A model generated the notes under the pieces. It was given only the letters and a program-made list of their open reading frames with translations, made no database searches and was not told the DNA's origin. Made by a program: the position numbers and the translations under genes. A DNA stretch of 64,000 nt from Sphingomonas daechungensis (lineage in GTDB: Bacteria; Pseudomonadota; Alphaproteobacteria; Sphingomonadales; Sphingomonadaceae). The DNA lies in the NCBI RefSeq assembly GCF_014489495.1, contig NZ_CP060780.1, forward strand, positions 1,189,001 through 1,253,000. Reading direction: 5' to 3'. Below are positions 48,033 through 58,636 of this stretch, one piece after another. The first letter of the stretch is position 1. Every line of letters starts with the position of its first letter.

Positions 48033-48948
48033 CCGGCCCTGAACAGCGAGCGGATCGACTCCGGCGCCTCGCCCAGCATTGCCCGCGCGAGCCGCCGCGG
48101 GCCATCCGGATCGTCGCATTCAAACAGAGCTTCGTCCCGGACCTGCTCGCGGCCGTCTTCCGACAGGACTTGCGCGCGCAGCCGGATTTTCCCGTCGACG
48201 ATCTCTGCAAAGGCGGCGACCGGCGAATGACAACTGCCGCCCAACTCGGCTGTGAAGGCACGCTCGGCCCGGATCAAGGTGTGGGTCGTCCGGTCGTCGA
48301 TGATCGTCAGCATCGATGCGGTCATCGCATCATCGGCGCGGCATTCGATGGCGATCACTGCCTGGGTCGGCGCAGGAAGCATGACTTCGAGCGGGATCGG
48401 CGTGCCGACGCCGCCCATTCCGAGCCTCCGCAATCCGGCTCCGGCAAGCAATGTGGCCTGCACTTCCCCGCATCGAGCTTGGCGAGGCGCGTTTGCACGT
48501 TACCCCGCAGTGGAACGATGTTGAGGTCGGGCCGAAGCGACAGCAGCTGCGCCTTGCGACGGGGCGAGGAGGTCCCGACCGTTGCACCGCTGGGAAGCGC
48601 ATCGACGGAGTCCGCGCCGATCAGCCGGTCCTGGACATCGCCGCGCGGCCGGACTGCTGCGATGCTGATTTCGCGCGGCCGGATCGCTTCGACGTCCTTC
48701 AGGGAATGGACGCAGAAGTCGACCTTGCCGTCCATCAGCGCGCGGTCCAATTCCTTGGTCCAGAGCTGCTTTCCGCCGATCTCGGCGAGAGGCCGGTCCT
48801 GGACCTTGTCGCCGGTCGTTTCGACCACCTGGACCTGCACGAAGTCGGCGGTCCAGCGGTTCGCGACCTCCAACGCCGATGCGACCTTGTGCGCTTGAAC
48901 AAGGGCCAGCGGCGACCCGCGCGTGCCTAGAATCGGAGAACGCTGCAT
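48029..48948 (-). CDS. hemC: Porphobilinogen deaminase HemC (one frame break)
   Basis: The enzyme of about 306 residues that joins four porphobilinogens to hydroxymethylbilane. [14 protein letters not shown] opens the protein; [43 protein letters not shown] and [15 protein letters not shown] follow. The frame then breaks in the CCCC at 48466-48469; one added base gives [19 protein letters not shown] and continues to the C-terminal domain. The usual cofactor-bearing cysteine should lie in the '[13 protein letters not shown]' loop, which is present. It diverges from tsaD with about 70 bases between the two starts. Confidence 0.93.
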
Positions 48949-49017
48949 CGCGCCCTGCTAGCCGCAAACCCGCGGCCCACTAGCCGAGCGCCGCCGCGTG
49001 CGGCAAAGGCGCGCCCA

Positions 49018-50048
49018 ATGGCGCTGATCCTCGGCCTCGAATCCTCCTGCGACGATACGGCCGCGGCGCTCGTGACGAGCGACCGGCAGATTCTCGCGCA
49101 GGCGGTCGTCGGGCAAAACGAGGCGCACCGCCCCTTCGGCGGTGTCGTCCCGGAGATCGCCGCCCGCGCTCATGTCGAAATCCTACCCGACCTGGTTCGG
49201 GCGGTGCTTGCTGACGCCGGCAAGTCGGTCGCCGATCTTGATGCCATCGCGGCGACCGCGGGGCCCGGCCTGATTGGCGGCGTGATGGTCGCCCTGCTCG
49301 CCGGCAAGGGATTGGCGCTCGGCACGGGCAAGCCGCTTGTCGCCGTCAACCACCTGGAAGGCCATGCGCTCAGTCCCAGGCTGGTCGATCCCGACCTTGA
49401 GTTTCCCTATGTCCTGCTGCTCGTTTCCGGAGGGCACTGCCAATTGCTCGAGGTTCGCGCGGTTGGCGAATATCGGCGCCTTGCGACGACTATCGACGAC
49501 GCGGCCGGCGAGGCTTTCGACAAGTCGGCCAAGCTGCTTGGTCTGCCCTATCCCGGGGTCCCGCAATCGAGCGGCTCGCGATGGACGGCGATTCCGCGGC
49601 GGTTCCCCTGCCGCGACCATTGATCGGATCCGCCGAGCCGCATTTCTCTTTTGCCGGCCTGAAAAGCGCAGTTCAGCGCGCCGTCGCGTCGGGCGCCTAC
49701 GCGCCGGCCGACATTGCTGCATCGTTCCAGCAAGCCGTCGTCGACTGCCTGGTCGATCGCACGCGGATCGCTCTCGAAAGGATCGATGCGCCGACCTTGG
49801 TCATCGCCGGTGGAGTCGCCGCCAACCGAGCAATTCGTACCGCGCTCCAGCAACTGGCAGGTGAGCAGGGCCGTCGCTTCAGCGTGCCTCCGGGCTGGCT
49901 GTGCACGGATAATGCGGCGATGATCGCCTGGGCGGGCGCTGAGCGGTTCGCGCTCGGTCTCGTGGACACGCTCGACGCACCGGCGCGGGCACGGTGGCCG
50001 CTGGACCCGGATGCCGAAAAGGTTCGAGGGGCGGGGGTGAAAGCATGA
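49018..50048 (+). CDS. tsaD: tRNA threonylcarbamoyl transferase TsaD (one frame break)
   Basis: An essential enzyme of about 343 residues that transfers threonylcarbamoyl to A37 of ANN-decoding tRNAs, with TsaB and Tsa[16 protein letters not shown] opens the ASKHA fold; [21 protein letters not shown] and [12 protein letters not shown] carry metal ligands; [10 protein letters not shown] binds the nucleotide. The frame breaks in the GGGG at 49555-49558; one base gives [12 protein letters not shown] and continues through [14 protein letters not shown] and [13 protein letters not shown]. The stop overlaps gpsA (ATGA). Confidence 0.93.
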
Positions 50049-51034
50049 GCTTCGATCGTGTGGGAGTGATCGGCGGCGGCGCCTGGGGGACGGCGTTGGC
50101 GCAGGTCGGCGCAAGTGGCGGACGCGACGTCCTGCTCTGGGCTCGCGAGACGGAGGTCGTCGACTCCATCAACGGGAACAACGAGAACAAAGTGTTCTTG
50201 CCAGGATCGAAGCTCGACCCGCGCGTTCGGGCGACGGGCGATCTTGCGGATCTGGCGGACTGCGACGCCTGGCTGGTGGTCACTCCGGCCCAGCATATGC
50301 GGGCCGTGCTCGAGGTCGCTCCGTCCGCTGGCAGACCCCTGGTTCTCTGTTCCAAGGGCATTGAAGAGCATAGCGGAGCCATGCTCCACCGGGTCGCCGC
50401 GGAAGCCTGCCCGAGTGCTCCCATCGCTGTCCTTTCGGGCCCGACCTTTGCCCACGAGGTTGCGGCGGGATTGCCGACGGCTGTCACCCTCGCTGCCGAA
50501 GATGGCGCTTTCGCCGAGGCGCTGCGCGAACGGATCGCCCGGCCGACCTTTCGCGTCTACCTTAGCGACGACGTGGCCGGCGCCGAGATCGGCGGAGCTG
50601 TGAAGAACGTGCTCGCGATCGCCTGCGGGGTCGTGGATGGGAAGGGCCTCGGCCAGAACGCCCGGGCGGCCCTCATCGCGCGCGGCTTTGCGGAGATGAC
50701 GCGGTTCGGCCTCGCCAATGGAGCGAAGCGGGAAACACTCGTCGGTCTGTCCGGTCTGGGCGATCTGGTCCTGACCTGCTCATCCACCAGCTCGCGCAAT
50801 TTCTCTCTCGGCAAGGCCATCGGCGAAGGGCGCTCGGCTGCAGAATTGATGAGCAATCGCAAGACGGTGGCCGAGGGCGCGTTCACCGCGCCTGTCCTGG
50901 CCCGTCTCGCCGAACAGATGAAGATCGACATGCCGGTGGTCGCGGCCGTCGCCAAGCTGCTGTCGGGCGGCGCCGGAGTCGACCAGGTGCTGCAGGAACT
51001 GCTGTCCCGTCCGCCCCGGCCCGAGGCGCATTAG
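50045..51034 (+). CDS. gpsA: NAD(P)-dependent glycerol-3-phosphate dehydrogenase GpsA
   Basis: A 329-residue enzyme that reduces dihydroxyacetone phosphate to sn-glycerol 3-phosphate for phospholipid synthesis. VGVIGGGAWGTALAQ is the dinucleotide site; LVLCSKGIE, VLSGPTFAHEVAAGLPTAV, the catalytic-lysine region EIGGAVKNVLAIACGVVDG and LSGLGDLVLTCSSTSSRN are all standard. Its ATG overlaps the tsaD stop. The pair tsaD-gpsA is common in alphaproteobacteria, suggesting one operon. The end is convergent with the DUF1674 gene, sharing four bases. Confidence 0.96.
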   Translation: MSFDRVGVIGGGAWGTALAQVGASGGRDVLLWARETEVVDSINGNNENKVFLPGSKLDPRVRATGDLADLADCDAWLVVTPAQHMRAVLEVAPSAGRPLVLCSKGIEEHSGAMLHRVAAEACPSAPIAVLSGPTFAHEVAAGLPTAVTLAAEDGAFAEALRERIARPTFRVYLSDDVAGAEIGGAVKNVLAIACGVVDGKGLGQNARAALIARGFAEMTRFGLANGAKRETLVGLSGLGDLVLTCSSTSSRNFSLGKAIGEGRSAAELMSNRKTVAEGAFTAPVLARLAEQMKIDMPVVAAVAKLLSGGAGVDQVLQELLSRPPRPEAH

Positions 51035-51198
51035 AAATCGACCGCGATCCCCTTCTTCTCCCAATCGCCATAGCGGGTCGGATCGAGTCTCGTCTCTTCG
51101 CCTTCTGGCGGCGCGGCGTCTGCAACCGGCTCCGGCTTGGGCACGGGCTGCGACTTCGACAAATAAGCGGGCGCTTTCAGGCGCTTTCCCTTGGACAT
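51031..51198 (-). CDS. DUF1674 protein (SdhAF4-like succinate dehydrogenase assembly factor)
   Basis: A 55-residue protein ending in the family signature DPTRYGDWEKKGIAVDF. Its mitochondrial relative SDHAF4/Sdh8 binds flavinylated SdhA and helps to assemble complex II. The N-terminal half is basic and low in complexity. The ATG at 51198 gives a length typical of bacterial members; longer in-frame sequence upstream runs antisense through the methyltransferase gene and is ignored. No sdh genes are in the window. Confidence 0.88.
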   Translation of the reverse strand: MSKGKRLKAPAYLSKSQPVPKPEPVADAAPPEGEETRLDPTRYGDWEKKGIAVDF

Positions 51199-51226
51199 GT
51201 GGCGTAGATGAGCGTTGGGACCCTCG

Positions 51227-52489
51227 ATGCCAAGCGTTGAAGGCCTTCCCGCGCGACGGGCTGCATTGCAGATGCTCGATTCCGTCCTGCGCAAAGGCCG
51301 CACGCTCGATTCCGCCGCGCAGGTCGTGAAAGGGCTGAAGCCGCCGGACCAGGCCCTGGCGGTCGCCATCTCCGGAGAGGTTCTGCGGCGGTTGCCCGAT
51401 CTGGACGCCGTGATCGACACCGCGACCCGGCAACGCCTTCCCGATGACAGCAAGGCACGAATGGTTCTGCGCCTGGCCCTCGCGCAGAAAGTCGGCCTCG
51501 GCACGCCCGAGCATGCGCTGGTCGCGACCGCTTTGCCGTTGGTCGATGGCGGTCCGCGTCGGCTGGTGCACGGCGTCCTCGGCACCTTGCTCAGGCGCGG
51601 GCTGCCGGCCATCGACGCGCCGCGGCTGCCCGAAGCGGTAGAGGAAAGATGGAACAAGGCCTGGGGCGATGACGTCGTTTCGTCGGCCCGTCGCCAGATC
51701 GCGCACCGTCCGCCGCTCGACCTGACCTTCGCCACTGACGAGGCGGCAAAGAGCTTTGCCGAGCAGACCGAAGGACGAAGCCTTGCACCCCGACACGTTC
51801 GCCTCGCCGATGCCGGTGCCGTCGCGAATCTGCCCGGCTTTGCGGAGGGCCGCTGGTGGGTCCAGGATCTCGCCTCCTCCCTTCCGGCGCGACTGATCCC
51901 GACGGGTGCTGATGAGGTGCTCGACCTCTGCGCCGCTCCCGGCGGGAAGACGATGCAGATCGCTGCGGCCGGACATAGGGTGACGGCGGTCGACCAGGCC
52001 GAATCGCGGCTGAAGCGCTTTCGCGAGAATCTGGCCCGAACAAGCCTGGATGCCGAACTCGTCGCAGCAGATGCGCTCGAATGGCAACCGGATCGGCAGT
52101 TCGGTGCCGTCCTGCTCGATGCGCCATGCTCGGCGACCGGGACGTTTCGCCGCCATCCTGAGGTGCTTTACCGGGCGCGTGGAGACATCATTCGGCAGAG
52201 TGCCGACCTTCAGGCCCGCCTCCTCGATCGCGCAGCCGCCTGGCTCCGGCCCGGTGGCGCCCTGATTTACGCCGTCTGCTCACTGGAGCCGGAAGAGGGC
52301 GAGGCGATCGTCTCCAGCTTCCTCGACGCGAACCCCAGCTTTCATATCGACCCACCAAGGCCGGGCGAGCTTCCCGACTTCGTGACGCCAGATGAGCGCG
52401 GCTGGGCTCGAATCCTGCCCGGCATGATCGAAAGCGAGGGTGGCCTCGACGGCTTCTTCGTCGCGCGCCTTGTCCGGATGGCAACTTAG
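51227..52489 (+). CDS. RsmB/NOP2/SUN-family rRNA cytosine-C5 methyltransferase
   Basis: A 420-residue protein with an N-terminal NusB-like RNA-binding domain (about residues 5-130; ARRAALQMLDSVLRKGRTLDSA) and a C-terminal methyltransferase domain. VLDLCAAPGGKTMQIAAAG is the SAM-binding motif; LLDAPCSATGTFRRHPEVLY holds one catalytic cysteine and LIYAVCSLEPEEGE the second. It should methylate 16S rRNA (C967 in E. coli numbering for RsmB). The ATG at 51227 is chosen; a TTG at 51215 is also possible. rpe follows after 15 bases. Confidence 0.92.
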   Translation: MPSVEGLPARRAALQMLDSVLRKGRTLDSAAQVVKGLKPPDQALAVAISGEVLRRLPDLDAVIDTATRQRLPDDSKARMVLRLALAQKVGLGTPEHALVATALPLVDGGPRRLVHGVLGTLLRRGLPAIDAPRLPEAVEERWNKAWGDDVVSSARRQIAHRPPLDLTFATDEAAKSFAEQTEGRSLAPRHVRLADAGAVANLPGFAEGRWWVQDLASSLPARLIPTGADEVLDLCAAPGGKTMQIAAAGHRVTAVDQAESRLKRFRENLARTSLDAELVAADALEWQPDRQFGAVLLDAPCSATGTFRRHPEVLYRARGDIIRQSADLQARLLDRAAAWLRPGGALIYAVCSLEPEEGEAIVSSFLDANPSFHIDPPRPGELPDFVTPDERGWARILPGMIESEGGLDGFFVARLVRMAT

Positions 52490-52504
52490 CGTTTAATCGG
52501 GCCG

Positions 52505-53167
52505 ATGGACCGCCCCTTAATCTCGCCCTCGATCCTCTCTGCCGACTTTGCCAGGCTTGGCGAGGACGTCCGCGCAATCGACGAGGCGGGAGCGGACTGG
52601 ATTCATGTTGACGTCATGGACGGCCACTTCGTGCCCAACATCACCATCGGCCCGGGCGTGGTGAAGGCGCTTCGGCCTCATTCGCAAAAGCCGTTTGACG
52701 TCCACCTGATGATCTCGCCGATCGACCTGTTCCTCGACGCATTCGCCGAAGCGGGCGCGGACATCATCACCGTCCACCCGGAAGCGGGGCCGCACCTTCA
52801 CCGCACGATCCAGCGCATCAAGGGACTCGGCAAGAAGGCCGGCGTCTCGCTGAACCCGGCGACGCCCGCCAAGATGCTCGATTATGTGCTCGACGAGATC
52901 GACCTCGTCCTTGTCATGAGCGTCAATCCGGGCTTCGGCGGTCAGAAGTTCATCGCCAGCCAACTGCGCAAGATCGAGGCAATTGCCAACCGCGTCTCCA
53001 AGGAAGGTCTCGAAGTCCAGGTCGAGGTCGACGGCGGTATCGATCCTGAAACCGCGCGGCAGGCTGTGGCAGCGGGAGCCACCGTGCTCGTTGCCGGAAC
53101 CGCGGCGTTCAAGGGCGGACCGTCCCATTACCAGGCCAACATTCAGGCCCTTAGGGGAGACGGATGA
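52505..53167 (+). CDS. rpe: Ribulose-phosphate 3-epimerase
   Basis: A 220-residue TIM-barrel enzyme that interconverts ribulose 5-phosphate and xylulose 5-phosphate in the pentose phosphate pathway. [16 protein letters not shown] opens it; [17 protein letters not shown] carries metal-binding His and Asp; [30 protein letters not shown] and VDGGI complete the active site. All expected residues are intact. The stop overlaps the next start by four bases (ATGA), so it is co-translated with the heparinase-like gene. Confidence 0.97.
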   Translation: MDRPLISPSILSADFARLGEDVRAIDEAGADWIHVDVMDGHFVPNITIGPGVVKALRPHSQKPFDVHLMISPIDLFLDAFAEAGADIITVHPEAGPHLHRTIQRIKGLGKKAGVSLNPATPAKMLDYVLDEIDLVLVMSVNPGFGGQKFIASQLRKIEAIANRVSKEGLEVQVEVDGGIDPETARQAVAAGATVLVAGTAAFKGGPSHYQANIQALRGDG

Positions 53168-54813
53168 GCGCCGATCAATCGGCACAAAGCGCCGTCGTTC
53201 GAAAGCTCGCCAAGCGCCCCCTCTTTTCGCGGTTGTTCGCCTCGGGCCGCCAGCCGCTCAAGCTCGTTGCCGTTCCCCGCGACCACGTCCAGGGCGATCG
53301 TCAGCGCGGCGAGGCGCTCCTTGCCGGCCGCTTCGTCCTCGGCAGCGAAGCCGTCTCGCTGAGCGATCTCGACTTCGCCGCGCTCGGCACGGGCGGCCCG
53401 ATGGCCGATGCCCTGCAAGGCTTCTCCTGGCTTCGCGATCTCGCCGCCGCCTCCTCTCGCGAAAAGGGCGCGAGGGTTGCCGAGTCCCTCGCCGGTGGAT
53501 GGCTGCTTGCGCACGGAACGCGCGTGGACGACGCATGGCGGCCGGACCTTTGGGGCGAGCGCATCCTCTTCTGGACCGCCTACGCACCCTACATCCTGTC
53601 GAGCCGCGATTCCGGTTACCGCTCGGCGCTGCTGAACACGTTGGTGCGCGGCGCGCGCCATCTCGACGCCAATGCCGACAAGGCGCTTCCGGGTCTCGAC
53701 CGGATCACGGCCTGGGCCGGCCTGGTGACCGCGGGGCTGCTGGTCCAGGGTGGAGTGCGGGTGGCCCGAGCCGAGTCCGGACTGGCGCGGGCGCTGTCCA
53801 CTGCGCAGTTCGAAGATGGTGGCCTCATCAGCCGAACCCCGTCCCAGCAGGCGCTGCTCGTCGATCGCCTTGCGCTGCTGCGTGCGTCTTATTTTGCCGC
53901 CAAGCAAAGCCTGCCCGATACGATCGAGGCGGCCGCTGCCGCCGCATTAGCCGCGCTCCATGGCGTCACCATGGGCGATGGCGGACTGTCGAGCTGGCAG
54001 GGTGGCAACCATGGCGAGCCTGCCCGCCTCCACGCCCTCATCGAAGGTTGCGGCCTGCGCGCTCGGCCGCTTCGGCAAGCACGCGGCTGGGGTTACCACC
54101 GCCTCTCTGCGCTCGGCACAGTCATCGTCATTGATGCCGCTCCGCCGCCACCGGCAAAGATGGCACCGAGCGGCTGTGCGTCGACGCTGGCGTTTGAAAT
54201 GTCGGACGGACCGCAGCGGCTGGTGATCAATTGCGGCGGCCCCGGCGCGCTGCCAACGGCACTTCCGCCGGAGCTGGTCGAGGGCCTCCGCACGACCGCC
54301 GCCCACAGCACGCTCGTCGTCTCCGATACCAATTCGACCGCGATCATGCCCGACGGCTCGCTCGGCAAGGGTGCCGAAGACGTGACGATCTCACGCTCGG
54401 AGGACAATGACTGCAGCCGGCTCGAAGCTAGCCACGACGGCTACGTGCGCGGCTTCGGCCTCGTCCACAAGCGCAGCCTGATGCTCGGCAACGACGGCAA
54501 GGAAATCCGCGGCGCCGACCAGATGATCGCCAAGGGTCGCCGCAAGATCCGCGATGCTGCGCCTTATGCCATCCGTTTCCATCTCGCTCCCGGAGTTGAG
54601 CCGACGATTACCGCCGACCGCATGGGAGCGATCTTGCGCTCGCCGGGCGCCCCGCCCTGGAACTTCCGCTGCCGCGGCGCGAACCTCACCGTCGAGGAAA
54701 GCCTGACGATCGACAGTCGCGGCCGGATGGTGCCTACAACTCAATTGGTGATTCAGGGCGAAGTCGCCGCTATCGGCGGCGAGGTTGCCTGGCAGTTCCG
54801 CCGCTCGAGCTGA
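53164..54813 (+). CDS. Heparinase II/III-family protein
   Basis: A 549-residue protein with an N-terminal helical (alpha/alpha toroid) part, which includes [25 protein letters not shown], and a C-terminal beta-sandwich part typical of heparinase II/III-like lyases ([34 protein letters not shown]). The family cleaves acidic polysaccharides, but bacterial chromosomal copies in this operon position may act on an endogenous glycan. No convincing signal peptide is present. The gene is coupled to rpe and followed by purH after 18 bases, a neighbourhood known in sphingomonads. Confidence 0.88.
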   Translation: MSADQSAQSAVVRKLAKRPLFSRLFASGRQPLKLVAVPRDHVQGDRQRGEALLAGRFVLGSEAVSLSDLDFAALGTGGPMADALQGFSWLRDLAAASSREKGARVAESLAGGWLLAHGTRVDDAWRPDLWGERILFWTAYAPYILSSRDSGYRSALLNTLVRGARHLDANADKALPGLDRITAWAGLVTAGLLVQGGVRVARAESGLARALSTAQFEDGGLISRTPSQQALLVDRLALLRASYFAAKQSLPDTIEAAAAAALAALHGVTMGDGGLSSWQGGNHGEPARLHALIEGCGLRARPLRQARGWGYHRLSALGTVIVIDAAPPPPAKMAPSGCASTLAFEMSDGPQRLVINCGGPGALPTALPPELVEGLRTTAAHSTLVVSDTNSTAIMPDGSLGKGAEDVTISRSEDNDCSRLEASHDGYVRGFGLVHKRSLMLGNDGKEIRGADQMIAKGRRKIRDAAPYAIRFHLAPGVEPTITADRMGAILRSPGAPPWNFRCRGANLTVEESLTIDSRGRMVPTTQLVIQGEVAAIGGEVAWQFRRSS

Positions 54814-54831
54814 ACCAAACAAGGAATAGAC

Positions 54832-56423
54832 ATGACCGATCTCGTGCCCGTCAAAAGGGCGCTCATCTCTCTTTCCGATAAGTCCGGCTTAGACCGCCTT
54901 GCGGAAGGCCTGGCCAGGCGAGGCGTGGAGCTGGTTTCGACCGGCGGCACCGCGGCAAAGCTGCGAGAGCTCGGCAGTGACGTTCGCGACATCTCCGACC
55001 TGACGGGATTTCCCGAGATGATGGACGGCCGAGTCAAGACTCTTCACCCGAAGGTCCACGGCGGCCTGCTCGGTGTCCGCGACAACCCGGAGCATGCTGC
55101 GGCGATGGAGGAGCATGCGATCGCACCGATCGATTTGGTCGTGGTGAATCTCTATCCCTTCGAAGCCACTGTGGCGCGCGGTGCGGACCGTGACGAGATC
55201 ATCGAGAACATCGATATCGGCGGCCCGTCGATGGTGCGCTCGGCGGCGAAGAACCACGCGCATGTCGCCATTGTCACCGATCCGGCCGACTACGACGAAT
55301 TGCTCGCGGAGCTGGATGCAAATGACGGCGCGACGTCATACGAATTCCGCAAGCGCCTTGCTGCCAAGGCCTATGCGCTGACGGCGGCCTATGATGCGAC
55401 CATTTCGCAGTGGTTCGCTTTCGCGGACCAGCGCGAGCGCTTTCCAGAGACCTGGACTCGGGCCAGCCGATTGCTGATGCCGCTCCGCTACGGCGAGAAT
55501 CCGCACCAGAAGGCGGCCCTCTATGAACCGATCGGCCCGCATGCTCCCGGAATCGCGCAGGCGAAGCAGATCCAGGGCAAGGAGCTCAGCTACAACAATC
55601 TCAACGATGCCAATGCCGCGCTCGAGCTCGTCGCCGAATTCCGCGACGGTCCGCCAACGGTGGTTATCGTCAAGCATGCTAACCCGTGCGGGGTCGCGAG
55701 TGCCGACACTCTCCTCGATGCATGGAACGCCGCGCTGGCCTGCGACAGCGTGTCGGCGTTCGGGGCATCGTCGCTACCAATCGCACGCTCGACGCGGCGA
55801 CCGCGGAAGCGATCACACAAATCTTCACTGAAGTCGTCGTCGCTCCTGATGCCGACGAGGACGCCAGGGCGATCTTCGCCAGGAAGAAGAACCTCCGCCT
55901 TCTGCTGGCCGGTGGACTGCCTGATCCCAGGCGGCCGGGCGGCACGGTCGCCGTGATCGCCGGCGGCATCCTCGTGCAGGATCGCGACAACGGCTTCGTC
56001 ACCCGCGACGAACTCAAGGTGGTGACCAGGCGCCAGCCGACCGAGGACGAGATCCGCGACTGCCTGTTCGCCTGGACGGTCGCCAAGCACGTGAAATCCA
56101 ACGCAATCGTCTATGCCAAGGACGGCTCGACCGCGGGCATCGGCGCAGGCCAGATGAATCGCCGCGACAGCGCCCGCATTGCCGCCGCCAAGGCGAAGGA
56201 GGCGGCCGAAACCTACGGCTGGCCGGAACAGCGAACGGTGGGATCGGCCGTGGCCTCAGACGCTTTCTTTCCCTTCGCCGACGGCCTGCTCGCCGCTGTC
56301 GAAGCCGGGGCGACCGCAGTCATCCAGCCCGGAGGATCGATTCGCGACGACGAAGTGATCGCCGCTGCCGACGAGGCTGGGCTGGCGATGGTCTTCACCG
56401 GAATGCGCCATTTCCGCCACTGA
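54832..56423 (+). CDS. purH: Bifunctional AICAR formyltransferase/IMP cyclohydrolase PurH (one frame break)
   Basis: The last two steps of IMP synthesis, in a protein of about 530 residues. The N-terminal MGS-like IMP cyclohydrolase domain has [32 protein letters not shown] and [13 protein letters not shown]; the transformylase domain has [30 protein letters not shown] and [12 protein letters not shown]. The frame breaks at the GGGG at 55762-55765; one added base gives [14 protein letters not shown] and carries on to [17 protein letters not shown] and the terminal [13 protein letters not shown] precedes the ATG. Confidence 0.95.
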
Positions 56424-56640
56424 GCCAGCTTCCGCAACGGCCTGGCCCGCCGCTCTTGAAATCCCGCGACTCCAACCGCACCTATTACGAGCGGACCGGG
56501 CCCCTCTGGCGCGCCCAAGCCATTGTGGCGCGTGATGTCGGACCGCATCGGATGATCCGATGCGTGACGAGGGCGGTTCGACTTCCCCAGCAACAGCGGA
56601 TCCTCCGATCGAACCTTGGTTTGATAGAGAGGAAGGACAT

Positions 56641-56814
56641 ATGCGTCCCCGTTTGTATCGATTGCTCGAACTGCACCAGCGCATCGACGAGGCCCTTCGG
56701 CGCGAACTGAAGCTCCGCTGGCCCGACCCGTTCAGGGTCTCCACGCTCAAGAAAAAGAAGCTGCGGGTGAAGGACCGGATCTTCCGGCTGACGCCGCAAT
56801 TCCAAAGCGCCTGA
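56641..56814 (+). CDS. DUF465/YdcH-like small protein
   Basis: A 57-residue charged helical protein ([20 protein letters not shown] ... [15 protein letters not shown]) matching the YdcH/DUF465 pattern of two antiparallel helices with a conserved 'H..ld..i' start and 'LKk.KL.lKd.I' end. Cytoplasmic role unknown. The ATG at 56641 follows GGAAGGAC, a good ribosome-binding site, and the longer reading from 56560 is less plausible. The zinc-finger gene follows after 13 bases. Confidence 0.85.
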   Translation: MRPRLYRLLELHQRIDEALRRELKLRWPDPFRVSTLKKKKLRVKDRIFRLTPQFQSA

Positions 56815-56827
56815 TCGGAGAGACATC

Positions 56828-57091
56828 GTGAACGCACCACACGGTATGACCTGCCCGGTCGACGGCGCGACGCTCGTCATGTCCGAGCGCCAGGGCATTG
56901 AGATCGATTATTGCCCGACTTGCCGAGGCGTCTGGCTGGACCGCGGCGAACTCGACAAGATCATCGAGCGATCAGCCGCGGATCTCCCCCAGCAGCCTCG
57001 ACCCTTCACTGAGCAAAGGTCGGGTTACGATCGCGACCATTACAAGCACGGACGGAAGCGAAAGTCCTTCCTCCACGAATTGTTCGACTAG
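56828..57091 (+). CDS. TFIIB-type zinc-finger small protein
   Basis: An 87-residue protein with the pattern MTCPVDGATLVM ... YCPTCRGVWLDRGELDKII, which binds zinc through CP...CP.C and is named after the TFIIB zinc ribbon. The C-terminal half is basic and histidine-rich (YDRDHYKHGRKRKSF). Such proteins are widespread and uncharacterised. GAGA lies before the start region. It is convergent with the flippase gene, whose stop falls at the same place. Confidence 0.9.
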   Translation: MNAPHGMTCPVDGATLVMSERQGIEIDYCPTCRGVWLDRGELDKIIERSAADLPQQPRPFTEQRSGYDRDHYKHGRKRKSFLHELFD

Positions 57092-58636
57092 CGGACGACA
57101 TCTCCAGTCGTTCCGGGGCGGGTATCTCGAGCTCCTGAAGCTCTTCGATATCCGCCTTCTTCATCCGGAACAGCTCGCGGTCCTCGGCCTTGAACCCCTT
57201 GGTCCAGAGGACTGCGCCAAACGCGATGAGGATGCCGGGGATTCCGAACACCAGCTCGGCCCACTCGGGTAGGAAGGTCGCTAGCCAGCCGACCACGGTT
57301 CCGGCGGCGGCCGCCCAAACCAACGGCCATCGCCAGCCGTTTACGCGCGCGCCAAGAATGCCGCGCAGCAGCCGCGATTTCGCCACTGCCGCAAAGGCCA
57401 GCGCCAGCATCAGGGCGACCGCCGGCCCGGTCGCCTGGAACATGACCGGAAGATCGAACGCCCGCATGCCGAGGATCAAGGCGACGGCGAGGCCGCCCTC
57501 GAGCGCCAGCATGGCGATGCTGATCAGCATGTTGCGATGCCGCGCGACGTATATCAGCGCTGCCTCACTCACCGCCGCCATGGCCGCTACGACTTCGGCA
57601 CCGAGCAGGAAGGCGAGGGCCGCCGTGCCCGCAACGAACGCCGGGCCGACCAGTCCCATCACCGCTTCGCCCGGAATGGCGAGCGCGAGGGCAACGCCAA
57701 GCTGCGCGCCGATGACCCAGAAGCCGACCTGCCGCACTTGCTTTGCGACCGCCGCCTTGTCGCCGTCCTTGAGGTTCCGGGCGATGACCGGGCCGAGGAT
57801 CGGGTCGAAGCTGGTTTTCAGCTTGGCGGAAGGGACGCGACATTCTGCGCCACGTAATAAATGCCGACGACCTTCGGCGCGAAGAACAGGCCGAGGACCG
57901 CGATGTCGATCCGGCGTGAGCCCCACTCGACCGCGTCAGCTGCAGCCACCGGCACATTTCGCCGGGCCATCTTCCAAAGGGTCCGTGGATATGGCCGCCA
58001 CCCCCGCGCTACGCCGTAGCTTCTCATGAAGGGAACGACCGACGCGATCAGCGCGGCGACCATCGACAGTACGTAAGAGATGATCAGGCCGTCGCGCAGG
58101 GAAATGTAGGACCAGGCGAAGGCGGCGGCGCTGATGGTGATCGGCTCGACAATGGCTCTCGCTCGGACGGTCGAGGTGACGTCGTGACGGTAGGCCAGAG
58201 CGGCAAGCATGATGTCGGACCAAGCTAGCGCGATGATGGTAATGGGAAGCAGCCATTCGAGCCCGGTCAGCTCGCTGTTCGGGAACATCGCCTGTGGGAA
58301 GACCATCAGGATCCCCATGGCGATGGCCGAGCCTATCGCCGCAACCAGCAGGCCGTCCCACGCCACGCACACGTGTTCCTTCTCGGTATTGGCGAGCTGC
58401 TGTGCCAGGCCCCGCTTCAGGCCGAGCGTCGCCAGCTGCGCCGCGAACTCGACGATCAGGATTGCGTAGGCGAACCGTCCGAGCGCCTCGGCGCCGTAAA
58501 TGCGGCCGGCGATGAACAGGAACGGCAGCCGCGCGGCAAGCCGGACGCAGAATCCCAGGAAGTTGATCCGGCCGCCTCGGGCGAGCGCCGCAAGATCTGC
58601 GGGCGGTGAAGTGTCGGCGGGTGCTGCTGTACTCAA
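57088..58636 (-). CDS. Polysaccharide/lipid flippase, MOP superfamily (one or two frame breaks)
   Basis: A Wzx-like inner-membrane protein of about 515 residues with 12 or more hydrophobic segments, starting after a short cytoplasmic N-terminus (LAALARGGRINFLGFCVRLAARLPFLFIAGRIYGAEALGRFAYA). The frame breaks near 57827-57829; adding one base gives NVASLPAKLKTSFDPILGPVIA. The C-terminus as read runs on to 57006, past the convergent zinc-finger gene; a further missing base near 57105 would give an end at 57088, which I prefer because it matches the compact spacing elsewhere. The start is TTG 58636 overlapping the polA stop (TTGA); TTG 58651 is the alternative. Confidence 0.82.
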
